64,000 nt of DNA from Gammaproteobacteria bacterium (GTDB taxonomy: Bacteria; Pseudomonadota; Gammaproteobacteria; Steroidobacterales; JABDKV01). Positions 52,578 through 61,423 of this stretch are shown here, piece after piece (the first letter of the stretch is position 1; the number at the start of each line of letters is the position of its first letter). The DNA is taken from the NCBI GenBank assembly GCA_029862165.1, contig JAOTXU010000008.1, positions 62,001 to 126,000 on the forward strand, read 5' to 3'. The notes beneath the pieces were generated by a model. The model made no database searches. It saw only the letters and a list, made by a program, of their open reading frames with translations, and was not told where the DNA came from. Made by a program: the position numbers and the translations under genes.

Positions 52578-54251
52578 TTAATGCGGCGGGGTCTGATTCT
52601 GGAGGTGCGCCAGCACCGCTTCCTGCTCGGCCAGCGAGAGCATGATTACCAGATCGCCGGGCTCTGCCCAGTTAAGTGCGTCCTTAAGTGCGCCAATCTC
52701 GGTTTCATGATGCTGCAACTGCGTCTTGCCGGCACCTAAAGCTAAGAACCGTTCGTGCAGCAGTTTCGCTATCTCCCCACGTTCTCGACCCCGTGCGTAT
52801 TTTTCTATCTCTAGCGTGATGACGCGGTCGGGCTTGAGCTGCCAGGCCGTTGTTGCCAGATCGCAGATCAACTCATCGGTTCGATCACCGGCCTCGCCGA
52901 AAGCAATCAACCGTCTTTTTGCAGACAAGTTTGAAGCCAGTTCGACGATAGCGCGGAACGCATCGGGGTTATGCGCGAAATCGACCAGCACTTTGACCCC
53001 GCCGACATCATAGAGGTTTCCGCGTCCGGGATTTTCCGCGGGACTGAATGCCTTAAGGCCGCGCACGATTGCGTCGCGATCAATCCCGAGAGCCTCACAC
53101 AACGCAGCAACCCCGAGTGCGTTGCCGATGTTGTGACGCGCCGCACCACCGAGTGTTAGTGGAAGCTCATCGGCGCGCACGACTTGCCGCCACTGACCGT
53201 CCCGGGCGACCGACAAAGACTCGCCATCGTACGCCCAGGCTTCGCCGCCGGTATCGACATGCCGGTGGATAACCGGATTGTTTGTATCCAGTGAAAAGAA
53301 CACGACCGGGGCAGGCGACTGTTCCGCGCGCGCGACCAGCAACCGATCATCCGCGTTGAGCACTAGTCTTCCGTCGGCTCCGAGCGCACGGGTCACCACC
53401 CATTTCGCATCGAGCAGTTCGTCGAGGTTGCGCGAGCCAAAATCGCCGATGTGATCTCGCGCAATTCGCGTGATCAACGCGGCCTGCGCCCGTGGCACGC
53501 CTATACCACGGCGTAACAACCCGCCACGCGCTGTTTCGAGTATCGCAATCTCTACTTGTTTGTGACGCAAGGTAGTGCGGGCGCCGCCAGGTCCGGCAAA
53601 GTCTCCGGGCTCGATGAGCTGTTCGTCCACGACAAGCCCATCCGTTGAACTAAATCCCACATGTAGACCCGCCGCACGTGCGACCGCAGACGCCAGTCGC
53701 GCCGATGTGGTCTTGCCATTGGTACCGGTTATGAGTCCGACCGGAATATCGTGTAGCCGCTGCCAATCAACCGTATCGGGTGCCGGTAATTCCCGCACGG
53801 ACCAGGTTTCGCTACCGGTACCCAGACCGATCGAGGCCTCGTCATCGTCGCTTAAAAATACCTGCCTGTGCTGGCGTGCGGCGGCTTCGAGTTCTAATAA
53901 AGCCGGATTGGATTCTTCTTTGATAGCGTCACGCAGACGATTCTCTGCCGCGTCCAATTCTTCGTCAGTCTGTCCGGCGACAGTTGCCCACGCCCACTCG
54001 TTAACTTCAGTTGCCGCATAGAGCGCATCGATGGGTGCAGATATGGCAAGGCTCGCCCCACCCTCACAACGACGTATAAACAGGCGCTGGTCCTGCCATC
54101 CGACGGCGTCGAGTACACGACGGATCTCTGTACGCCATTTTGATATGACCGTATCGAGTTGACTCTCGTCGACAGCGACGTCGATAACAGCACCGGCACA
54201 ATCAGAGACTGCGTTGGCCCCTGTCAGCCGGCGGCTGTCAAGCAGTTCCAC
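52578..54251 (-). CDS. Mur ligase-domain protein of the cyanophycin operon (CphA-like, no ATP-grasp)
   Basis: 557 residues from GTG 54251, which shares a G with the TAG stop of cphA. The N-terminal 170 residues are not a known domain (DSRRLTGANAVSDCAGAVID at the start). Then a Mur-ligase core follows: P-loop GTNGKTTSARLA (about residue 182), ETARGGLLRRGIG, RIARDHIGD, NADDRLLVARA, and the C-terminal domain with VDFAHNPDAFRAI and FGEAGDRTDELIC. The Mur half resembles that of CphA (same ETARGGLLR and DHxGxxG), but the ATP-grasp that adds Asp in CphA is absent. It may ligate arginine or a related residue, or process or prime cyanophycin. Its exact role is open. Confidence 0.82.
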   Translation of the reverse strand: MELLDSRRLTGANAVSDCAGAVIDVAVDESQLDTVISKWRTEIRRVLDAVGWQDQRLFIRRCEGGASLAISAPIDALYAATEVNEWAWATVAGQTDEELDAAENRLRDAIKEESNPALLELEAAARQHRQVFLSDDDEASIGLGTGSETWSVRELPAPDTVDWQRLHDIPVGLITGTNGKTTSARLASAVARAAGLHVGFSSTDGLVVDEQLIEPGDFAGPGGARTTLRHKQVEIAILETARGGLLRRGIGVPRAQAALITRIARDHIGDFGSRNLDELLDAKWVVTRALGADGRLVLNADDRLLVARAEQSPAPVVFFSLDTNNPVIHRHVDTGGEAWAYDGESLSVARDGQWRQVVRADELPLTLGGAARHNIGNALGVAALCEALGIDRDAIVRGLKAFSPAENPGRGNLYDVGGVKVLVDFAHNPDAFRAIVELASNLSAKRRLIAFGEAGDRTDELICDLATTAWQLKPDRVITLEIEKYARGRERGEIAKLLHERFLALGAGKTQLQHHETEIGALKDALNWAEPGDLVIMLSLAEQEAVLAHLQNQTPPH

Positions 54252-57040
54252 TAGTCGCTGTCTTCGGGTTCGCGCGCAATTCGCACGCCACGTTCGTCGC
54301 GAATAATCTCGAGACTCTCATCGATGCGGAACTCCTCAACGTCGTCCGGTGGTGGTGTCTTGACAACGGGCGTCAGGTCGTCCGACGTTGTGCGGTCACT
54401 ACCAAAGTAGATGATCTGTTTCCAGGTCCGCTTGATGTTGTCTCCAAGTATCAGCACCAAATCGCCTGTAGCCGCTTTGTTGAGCGCCGCGTCGGTTGCC
54501 TCGGACTCGTCTTTGATGATCTCTATCTGATTTTCATTGACACCGTTTTCAAGCAGCGTGGCACGAAGCATGCGCGGGATATCGCCCGACTGACGTCCAC
54601 GCAGGCCATCATCCTGGCGACAGATGTAGTAATCAAAATGACCGGCTGCGTGCTTGGCAATCTGCTGGATATCTTCATCGCGGCGATCGCCCGGCGCGGA
54701 CAGAACGACGATGCGCTGCCCATCGACTTCGAAACGATCGACCAGATCGCACATGGCTTTGACGGCAGCGGCGTTGTGCGCGTAATCGAGTATCACCTTG
54801 AAGGGGTGCTCGGTGTAGATATTCATGCGGCCAGGCGCCTGGAAGAACGTCGTATCAAAGGTGCGCAGACCGTGGCGGATATTCTCGAGACTCACGCCCA
54901 TCGAATACGCTAATCCCGCCGCGAACATCGCATTTTGCACGTTGTGCATCGCGCGACCTTCGATAGTGGCCGGGATCAGATGAGTCCAAAGCAACGGGAT
55001 ATGACTCTCCGAGTCGTATATCGTGATCATGTGGCCGTTCATGCCTTCCTCGAGAACGACTCCACGTCCACCGGCTCGGATGTGTTCTTTCACCAGCGCA
55101 TGATGTGGATTCATGGTCACATAACAAAGATGTTCGGCCTGGGTGTAATCGGCCATACGCAGACATAGCTCATCGTCGGCATTCAATATCGCCGCGTCGG
55201 TTGCCACTTCGATCGGTACCCGCTTGAGTTCTGCCAGTTGTTCCAGCGTGTCGATGCCCTTTAGCCCAAGATGATCCGCTGACACATTAAGGCAGGCCGC
55301 TACATCGCATTGGCTGTAGCCCATTCCGGCACGCAGCAAACCACCACGCGCGGTTTCCATGACCGCGGCATCGACACTGGGGTCACGCAAGGCCATTGCT
55401 GCCGATACCGGACCGGTCATGTCGCCTTCCACTGTGAGCTGGCCGTCGACATAGAGCCCATCGGTGCTGGTCAATCCAACGGTGTGACCATTGAGCTTGA
55501 GGATATGTGCGAGCATGCGCGACGTCGTAGTCTTGCCGTTGGTACCGGTAATCGCCGCGATGGGGATGCGGGTCGGCGTATCTGCTGGGAAAAGCATGTC
55601 GATCACCGGACCTGCGACATCGCGTGGTGTGCCTTCGCTAGGCGCAACATGCATGCGAAAACCCGGGCCGGCATTGACTTCACAGATAGCACCACCATTC
55701 TCGTGGTAGGACTGCGTGATGTCGTCAGTCAGAAAATCCACACCACCGATATCCAGCCCGATGCCCTTAATCGCCCGCTCTGCCATTTCGCGATTATCCG
55801 GATGGATTACGTCGGTCACATCGATGGCGGTGCCGCCGGTAGACAGGTTCGCCGTCGTGCGCAGATATACGATCTCATCGTTGGCCGGCACGGTTGCCCG
55901 TTCATAACCCTGTTTGTCTAACAAGCGCTCGGCCTGGTGGTCCAGTTCGAGTCGCGTCAGGACCTTTTCGTGACCCACACCGCGGCGTGGATCCAGGTTT
56001 ACCTCATCGACCAGTTGTTCGATCGTGTGAGAACCGTCACCAACGACATGACCCGGTACGCGTTTTGCGGCGGCAACCAGACTGCCATCGACCACGAGCA
56101 GACGATGATCGAAACCGGTGATAAAACTCTCGACTATGACACTGTTGTGATGCTCTTTGGCTTTGTCGAAAGCGACTTCGATCTGGTCTGCGTCAGTCAG
56201 ATTCGTGGAAACCCCGCGACCGTGATTTGCGCTGAGTGGTTTGATGACTACCGGGTATCCAATACGCCGCGCCGCGCGCTTGGCTTCGGAACTGCTGCGC
56301 ACGATACGTTGAATCGGCACCGGGAGCCCAAGATCATGCAGAATACGATTCGTTTCTTCTTTGTCCGAGGCGAGATCGACGGCGATATTGCTGGTGCGTC
56401 CAGTCGTGGTTGCCCAGATACGTTGTTGATAACGACCGTGTCCGAATTGCACCAGGCTGTAGTCACCAAGACGAATCCACGGGATACCGCGTTCTTCGGC
56501 GGCGGTCACAAGTGAAGCCGTGCTCGGGCCTAACGCTCGACGCTGGGTATAGCGTATGAAGCGATCACGTTCGGTATCAAAATCCCAGTCGTCTCCGGGT
56601 GCGTCATCGGGCCGCAGATCTTTTGGCAGCAGGTGGTGCAGAATCTCAAGTGCGAGCCGGCTGGCTTCGCGGCCAACCTCTGCATCCTTGTATTGGAACA
56701 CCATGAAGTATTGACCCGGTTCGCCCGTCGAGCGGGTCTTGCCAAAGGTGACTGGTGAACCGGCGACGTTTTGCAGCTCGATTGCGACATGCTCCATGAC
56801 GTGACCAAGCCAGGTGCCTTCGTCCTCGGTTAGCCGGCGTACAAAACCGCCTGGTTCGCCATAGGAACAGCCGTGATCCTGTAGTCCCGGTAAAAACTCG
56901 AGCAGACGATCATTAAAATCACCGCCAAGCCGGCCAGTCGGCCAGTCTTCGAGCACACCGAGATCGATGATGTGGCGTATAACCGGAAAGTGGGCGTAGA
57001 AATTGGGTCCTACGTAGACATTCGTCGAGAGTATTTTCAT
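54251..57040 (-). CDS. cphA: Cyanophycin synthetase
   Basis: 929 residues, the size of classical CphA. The N-domain (about 1-160) leads to an ATP-grasp (about 220-480: GYPVVIKPLSANHGRGVSTN; GFDHRLLVVDGSLVAAAKR; GGDFxD-type end) that adds aspartate, and a Mur-ligase-like half from about 490 with the P-loop GTNGKTTTSRML, ETARGGLLRAGMG, SADHLGLKGIDT, and the C-terminal DYAHNAAAVKAM and SAPGDRRDEDIQ that adds arginine. It makes multi-L-arginyl-poly-aspartate, a nitrogen and carbon store. Start ATG 57040, 12 bases after the cphB stop. No strong ribosome site is visible, so coupling to cphB is likely. Confidence 0.95.
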   Translation of the reverse strand: MKILSTNVYVGPNFYAHFPVIRHIIDLGVLEDWPTGRLGGDFNDRLLEFLPGLQDHGCSYGEPGGFVRRLTEDEGTWLGHVMEHVAIELQNVAGSPVTFGKTRSTGEPGQYFMVFQYKDAEVGREASRLALEILHHLLPKDLRPDDAPGDDWDFDTERDRFIRYTQRRALGPSTASLVTAAEERGIPWIRLGDYSLVQFGHGRYQQRIWATTTGRTSNIAVDLASDKEETNRILHDLGLPVPIQRIVRSSSEAKRAARRIGYPVVIKPLSANHGRGVSTNLTDADQIEVAFDKAKEHHNSVIVESFITGFDHRLLVVDGSLVAAAKRVPGHVVGDGSHTIEQLVDEVNLDPRRGVGHEKVLTRLELDHQAERLLDKQGYERATVPANDEIVYLRTTANLSTGGTAIDVTDVIHPDNREMAERAIKGIGLDIGGVDFLTDDITQSYHENGGAICEVNAGPGFRMHVAPSEGTPRDVAGPVIDMLFPADTPTRIPIAAITGTNGKTTTSRMLAHILKLNGHTVGLTSTDGLYVDGQLTVEGDMTGPVSAAMALRDPSVDAAVMETARGGLLRAGMGYSQCDVAACLNVSADHLGLKGIDTLEQLAELKRVPIEVATDAAILNADDELCLRMADYTQAEHLCYVTMNPHHALVKEHIRAGGRGVVLEEGMNGHMITIYDSESHIPLLWTHLIPATIEGRAMHNVQNAMFAAGLAYSMGVSLENIRHGLRTFDTTFFQAPGRMNIYTEHPFKVILDYAHNAAAVKAMCDLVDRFEVDGQRIVVLSAPGDRRDEDIQQIAKHAAGHFDYYICRQDDGLRGRQSGDIPRMLRATLLENGVNENQIEIIKDESEATDAALNKAATGDLVLILGDNIKRTWKQIIYFGSDRTTSDDLTPVVKTPPPDDVEEFRIDESLEIIRDERGVRIAREPEDSD

Positions 57041-57052
57041 AGTGTCACGCTA

Positions 57053-57871
57053 TCAGGGCATCGCGGTTCGGGTGGTGATGTCGAAAGTACCGCCCTGCAC
57101 GAGTATGTGCAGTCGCACCCCGATCAGACTGACCGGTTCGCCACGCGATGCAAGGTCCATGGAAGAATGTTGCAGATCCGACGGATCGACAATAGTTATA
57201 CCACCGGAACCGACTACCTCCAGCGAATCGCCGGGTTGAATGAACGCAGCGGTGTCTTCGTCGAGTCCTATACCGACCGCAAATGGGTTGTACGCCAGCG
57301 CCGTCAACAGACGGCCGAGCCGGTCACGTTGGCGAAAATGCTGATCGATAATGAAATTATTCGTAAGTCCTAGGCCGGGAGCCAGCGTCACCTTGTCGGG
57401 ACTGGGTGTACTGCCCTCTGCACCACCGGCGATCATATGCTCTGACATGAATGCAGCACCGGCAGACGTGCCGGCTATGTGCGTACCGGCTGCATTGCGA
57501 TGGCGTATGAGTTGGGCCACGCGCGTGCCACCGAGCGTTGTGGACAAACGCAATTGATTGCCACCAGTCATGAATATGCCCGTGGCGCGCTCCAGATACT
57601 CGGTGTATTTATCGTCCTCGCAATCCGCGCGCGTGGTGATCGGCAACACCATAGCGTGACTCACCCCGAGATCGCGAAACAACTTTTCGTAGTTTCGTCC
57701 GGTGTCTTCGAGCTCTGAGGCCGTCGGGATGATGGCAATACGCGCCGGTTCGGCGCCACCGCAAATCTCGACGAAACGATTCAGGATCTCCGGGTTACGC
57801 AGTTTCTCCTCGGCACCACCGATGGGTACCAGATATCCACGCCCTGCATTGCTTGATCGAGAAGGAGCCAC
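57053..57871 (-). CDS. cphB: Cyanophycinase
   Basis: 272 residues from GTG 57871, with GGGAGAG at the right distance. It is an S51-family serine peptidase: nucleophile S136 in GTSAGAA, H178 in IIDQHFRQRDRLGRL, and E205 in GLDEDTAAF. GGNQLRLSTTLGGT is the family's substrate loop. It hydrolyses cyanophycin to beta-Asp-Arg dipeptides in the cytoplasm. It is the first gene of the operon cphB-cphA-Mur ligase. A further isoaspartyl dipeptidase, needed to split beta-Asp-Arg, is not in the window. Confidence 0.93.
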   Translation of the reverse strand: MAPSRSSNAGRGYLVPIGGAEEKLRNPEILNRFVEICGGAEPARIAIIPTASELEDTGRNYEKLFRDLGVSHAMVLPITTRADCEDDKYTEYLERATGIFMTGGNQLRLSTTLGGTRVAQLIRHRNAAGTHIAGTSAGAAFMSEHMIAGGAEGSTPSPDKVTLAPGLGLTNNFIIDQHFRQRDRLGRLLTALAYNPFAVGIGLDEDTAAFIQPGDSLEVVGSGGITIVDPSDLQHSSMDLASRGEPVSLIGVRLHILVQGGTFDITTRTAMP

Positions 57872-58561
57872 ACATCTCTCCCGCGGGTAAAAGGACCGAT
57901 ACCTTCCGGGATGCGGCGCTGCCGGTCAAGGTTTTTGTCCGTCCCCCCTTTTTTTTCAGGTAGTTTGGATGCGCGGAGATCGCGGATGTGGCCAATCGGG
58001 TGCCACGATCGTGGTTCTATGGCAGGTAGCGGCTCCCACATCAGCCTTTTGCCGACCGGTCCGACGCCGGCCCGACCCCCTGCACGGACATCATTTATGG
58101 AGACTTTGAACCTCGCGTATCGGAATGTGTGGGCGCTTGTTCCTCCGGTGTCCTTGCCGCTAACAAAGCGATTCGATAGTTTTGAATTTTGACCCCATAC
58201 TCGCGGCTTCTGTTAGTACTCGGAGGACCAAAGTTTTGAATCAACCGCTTGCGGTGGCTTCAGGTTACCGTGGTAACGTGTTTCAGACGTCCGCTTGGCG
58301 TCTCGTCGTTTAAAAAGCACTTCCCTGGAACCAGCGACTGACGCCAACCGGCACAAGCAGACGACCGGTGTTGCGTTGGGCGACCGTGCCATGGCCAGCG
58401 AATCGGGCTGGCTACCACATCACCAAAAAGCGTAATGCGTAGACGTGACCCCTGTCCTTTACGGACCAGCGATCACCGATCAGTAGCCGAGACTAGTCAA
58501 TGAGAACCTCGGTCCTGCCCTCCCTTATACTGCACATCCGGACTGGCGTAGCGAGTGACTG
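57872..58561. other. Gene-free stretch of about 690 bp before the DUF3667 gene
   Basis: No convincing coding sequence was found on either strand. It contains a T/C-rich block (CCCCCCTTTTTTTTCAGG near 57942), a 14-bp palindrome-like GTTACC-GT-GGTAAC at 58264-58277, two copies of AGTTTTGAAT (58179-58188 and 58232-58241), and the cphB promoter at its left end. The right part (58280-58560) has no recognised signal; short frames in it look accidental. Confidence 0.6.
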
Positions 58562-59332
58562 ATGGACCCGACACCCTGCAAAAATTGCGGTGAGGAGTGC
58601 GCCGGCAAGTTCTGCCGGGCCTGCGGGCAGCCGCGCGCGCAGCGATTGACATTCGGTCACCTCCTCGGCAGTGCGCTGGGCTCGCTGATCGATGTCGACC
58701 GCGGCTTCCTGCATACCTTCCTGCGGCTCAGTACGAAGCCGGGTTCGGTGCCACGGGACTACGTAGACGGACGCCAGCTACCCTACACGCATCCGGTCAA
58801 ATACTGTTTCATCGCCGTCACTGCGTATGCGCTTGCCATCAACCTCCTGGAGATTTCGATCGAACTCCCGGGGACACCGGCCCGCACGGCGCTGGAGCAG
58901 CAACTGTTCCAGATCATCCATGGCCTGCTGGCCTACCTGCTATTCCTGACGCTCTACGTGGTCGCGCTGCTGCAGACCAGGCTGTTCCGCGCTTCTGGCC
59001 GGTCTACCGCCGAGAGCTATGTGTTCTGCCTGTACGCTTTCGGCCACGTCACATGGCTCAGTTTTCTGTTTGCGGTAACCCGGTGGGTGGAGACCATGAC
59101 CGGGGTTGGCATCCTGATCACGCTGCAGTGGTTCTATACGCTGTGGGCCTTATATGGATTCTACGGCACCACGCGCCCGCCTGTGTTACGCAGCCTGTTG
59201 CTGCTATTCGTCAATGCCCTGATCCTCAATACCGCGTCGATGGTACTCGCGAGCCTGATCGTTCAGCTGGGGCTGGTCGACTTCCTGAGCCGGCTGCTCG
59301 TGTCGGGCCTCAAACCACCGATTACGCTGTAA
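58562..59332 (+). CDS. DUF3667-family membrane protein with an N-terminal zinc ribbon
   Basis: 256 residues from ATG 58562. The first 25 residues hold two CxxC pairs (PCKNCGEECAGKFCRACGQ), a zinc ribbon. Then YVDGRQLPYTHPVKYCFI and about five hydrophobic segments follow, the pattern of DUF3667 proteins in the inner membrane. Base composition is clearly higher in G and C than the neighbouring genes, and repeats lie on both sides (58225-59499). The role of the family is unknown; no neighbour suggests one. Confidence 0.8.
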   Translation: MDPTPCKNCGEECAGKFCRACGQPRAQRLTFGHLLGSALGSLIDVDRGFLHTFLRLSTKPGSVPRDYVDGRQLPYTHPVKYCFIAVTAYALAINLLEISIELPGTPARTALEQQLFQIIHGLLAYLLFLTLYVVALLQTRLFRASGRSTAESYVFCLYAFGHVTWLSFLFAVTRWVETMTGVGILITLQWFYTLWALYGFYGTTRPPVLRSLLLLFVNALILNTASMVLASLIVQLGLVDFLSRLLVSGLKPPITL

Positions 59333-59362
59333 GGGTTCGGTGTCGTATTGTCGTTTGCAACG

Positions 59363-59401
59363 AACTGATCAGGACACTCACTAACTGATCGGGACACTCA
59401 C
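59363..59401. repeat. Two near-identical 19-bp direct repeats
   Basis: AACTGATCAGGACACTCAC (59363-59381) and AACTGATCGGGACACTCAC (59383-59401) differ at one base. Sequences of the form CTGATCGGGACACTC are typical of the ends of old insertion sequences. The rest of the 188-bp gap before glmS holds AT-rich sequence and no gene. Confidence 0.55.
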
Positions 59402-59520
59402 AATAAGTCCAAGCCTCGCCCAGAAATCGCGATAGCGCCCTGAGTGATGGTCCGGGAATCTTTATTAGCTAATTCAAAACTTTATTATCAAGGACCAAAC
59501 CGCAAATTTGCTGTTGTGAA

Positions 59521-61356
59521 CTATTCCACCGTGACGGACTTGGCGAGGTTGCGGGGCTGGTCGATGTCGGTGCCTTTCAGTACGGCGACGTGATACGCGA
59601 GTAACTGTAGCAACACGGTATAGACCAGTGGCGCCTGTGAATTGGAGACGGCTTCGGACAAAGTGATGACAGTCGTTTGTTCGTCTTCTTCAAAACCGGT
59701 ATTGGGGTCGGTAAACACGATGAGTTGCCCGCCCCGCGCACGAACTTCCTGTAGGTTGGATTTCAGTTTTTCCAGCAGGGCATTGTCGGGTGCAACGGCG
59801 ATGACGGGCATGTCGGCATCGACTAGTGCAAGCGGACCGTGTTTCAACTCACCCGCGGGGTACGCCTCGGCGTGGATGTAGGAAATTTCCTTGAGTTTTA
59901 GCGCGCCTTCCATGGCAATGGGGTATTGCGTTCCGCGACCCAGGAAAAGAGCGTGATGCTTGTCGGCGAAACGCTCTGCGAGTTTCTTGATAGTGCCATC
60001 GAGCGTTAATGCCGATTCCAGCAAAGCAGGCACATGCTGTATCAGTTTCGTGAGCTTTTTCTCATCGTCTTCACCCAAGCCGTTGCGACGAGCAAGCGCC
60101 AAGGTTAGCAGGCTTAACGCGGCCAACTGCGTAGTGAAGGCCTTGGTTGAGGCAACACCGATTTCCGGTCCTGCTCGTGTCATTAATACTAGACCCGACT
60201 CACGAACGAGGGAACTCTCCGGCACATTGCAAATAGCAAAGGTCGTCAGGTAATCCAGTTCTTTGGCAATGCGTAGCGCAGCGAGCGTATCGGCCGTCTC
60301 ACCGGATTGCGAAATTGTCAGGAACAGCGTTCCCTTTTTGACGACCGGCTGGCGATAACGGTATTCGCTGGCGACTTCCACGTAGCATGGCAGCCCGCAT
60401 AACCGCTCAATGTTATAACGGGCGACCGCACCGGCATGATAGCTGGTCCCGCAGGCGACGATATGCACGACTTTCACTTGTTCGAGCAGGGTTGCGGCGC
60501 CTGGGCCGAAAGCGGCATCAAGTACTTTGCCGTTCGCGATGCGTTCTTCCAACGTCTCAGCCACGGCTTGTGGCTGCTCGTGTATTTCCTTGAGCATGTA
60601 GTGGGGATATTGCCCTCGTTCAACAGCATCGGCGCTGATTTGGCTTTCAAATACTGGCCGCTCGACCCTATTACGATTGCTGTCCAAAATATGAACCGCG
60701 TCCCGGCGTATTTCGGCCAGATCACCCTCTTCCAGGGCGATAAAATTCTTTGTTACCGGTAGCAGCGCGGTGACATCCGAGGCAACAAAATTTTCACCGT
60801 CGCCCACACCGAGTACGACCGGACAACCGGCACGCGCGACAACGATACAGTCGGGATCGTCGTTGCTCATCACTGCCAGCGCGTACGCGCCTTCAAGTTC
60901 CGCGACGGTCATCGCCACGGCGTCGGTCAAGGATTTGGCGTTTTGCAAGTGGTGGCTAATACGGTGCGCGACAACTTCGGTATCGGTCTCGGAATGGAAC
61001 TCGTATCCCGCACTGATCAGTTCGACTCTCAGCTCTTCGTAGTTTTCAATTATGCCGTTGTGTACGAGAGCGATGCGGTCGTCGGAAAAATGCGGGTGCG
61101 CATTGACTTCGCTCGGTATGCCGTGCGTAGCCCATCGAGTGTGGGCGATGCCACGATGCGCGAAAATGGGGTTTGCGTCGAGTGCGTCCTGCAGTTTTTG
61201 CACCTTACCGACCGCACGCACACGCATGAGCTTGTCGCTGCCATTGGTTGCCGCCAGTCCGGCTGAGTCATAGCCGCGGTATTCCAGACGACGCAACCCC
61301 TCCATCAGGACGGGGATGACATTACGTTCGGCTACGGCTCCTACTATTCCGCACAT
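59521..61356 (-). CDS. glmS: Glucosamine-6-phosphate synthase (isomerizing)
   Basis: 611 residues, the standard length. The N-terminal glutaminase starts MCGIVGAV with the catalytic Cys2 (after Met removal Cys1), and has HTRWATHG and [10 protein letters not shown]. Two SIS isomerase domains follow: [25 protein letters not shown] and [10 protein letters not shown], then [20 protein letters not shown] and the end [13 protein letters not shown]. It makes glucosamine-6-phosphate from fructose-6-phosphate and glutamine, for peptidoglycan and LPS. It follows glmU after 67 bases. No glmS ribozyme is expected or seen. Confidence 0.97.
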   Translation of the reverse strand: MCGIVGAVAERNVIPVLMEGLRRLEYRGYDSAGLAATNGSDKLMRVRAVGKVQKLQDALDANPIFAHRGIAHTRWATHGIPSEVNAHPHFSDDRIALVHNGIIENYEELRVELISAGYEFHSETDTEVVAHRISHHLQNAKSLTDAVAMTVAELEGAYALAVMSNDDPDCIVVARAGCPVVLGVGDGENFVASDVTALLPVTKNFIALEEGDLAEIRRDAVHILDSNRNRVERPVFESQISADAVERGQYPHYMLKEIHEQPQAVAETLEERIANGKVLDAAFGPGAATLLEQVKVVHIVACGTSYHAGAVARYNIERLCGLPCYVEVASEYRYRQPVVKKGTLFLTISQSGETADTLAALRIAKELDYLTTFAICNVPESSLVRESGLVLMTRAGPEIGVASTKAFTTQLAALSLLTLALARRNGLGEDDEKKLTKLIQHVPALLESALTLDGTIKKLAERFADKHHALFLGRGTQYPIAMEGALKLKEISYIHAEAYPAGELKHGPLALVDADMPVIAVAPDNALLEKLKSNLQEVRARGGQLIVFTDPNTGFEEDEQTTVITLSEAVSNSQAPLVYTVLLQLLAYHVAVLKGTDIDQPRNLAKSVTVE

Positions 61357-61423
61357 ATTCGGATCTCTGCTTCGCTACACACTATCCTGAAGCCGGAACA
61401 GAATAGTGGCCACGGCACAGTTC

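Larger units (their letters stand above)
58225..59499. repeat. Inverted 12-mers and direct 8-mers around the DUF3667 gene
   Basis: AAAGTTTTGAAT at 58230-58241 and its exact inverse ATTCAAAACTTT at 59472-59483 lie on both sides of the DUF3667 gene, 1.25 kb apart. GGACCAAA occurs in direct orientation at 58225-58232 and 59492-59499. The layout suggests the edges of a transferred or once-mobile cassette, but the inverted and direct repeats are not in the tidy order of an insertion sequence. Confidence 0.4.

Noticed and set aside
58280-58560. Transposase remnant before the DUF3667 gene
   Set aside because: Short frames gave only faint resemblance to REP-associated transposase words, not enough to call.
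58597-59388. A second long frame overlapping the DUF3667 gene
   Set aside because: It is Arg/Gly/Pro-rich and shadows a gene with a clear zinc ribbon and membrane helices, as expected for G+C-rich coding DNA.
59333-59520. Regulatory ribozyme or riboswitch at glmS
   Set aside because: This gap is downstream of glmS, not upstream; the true upstream gap of 67 bases is too short, and the glmS ribozyme is a Firmicutes feature.
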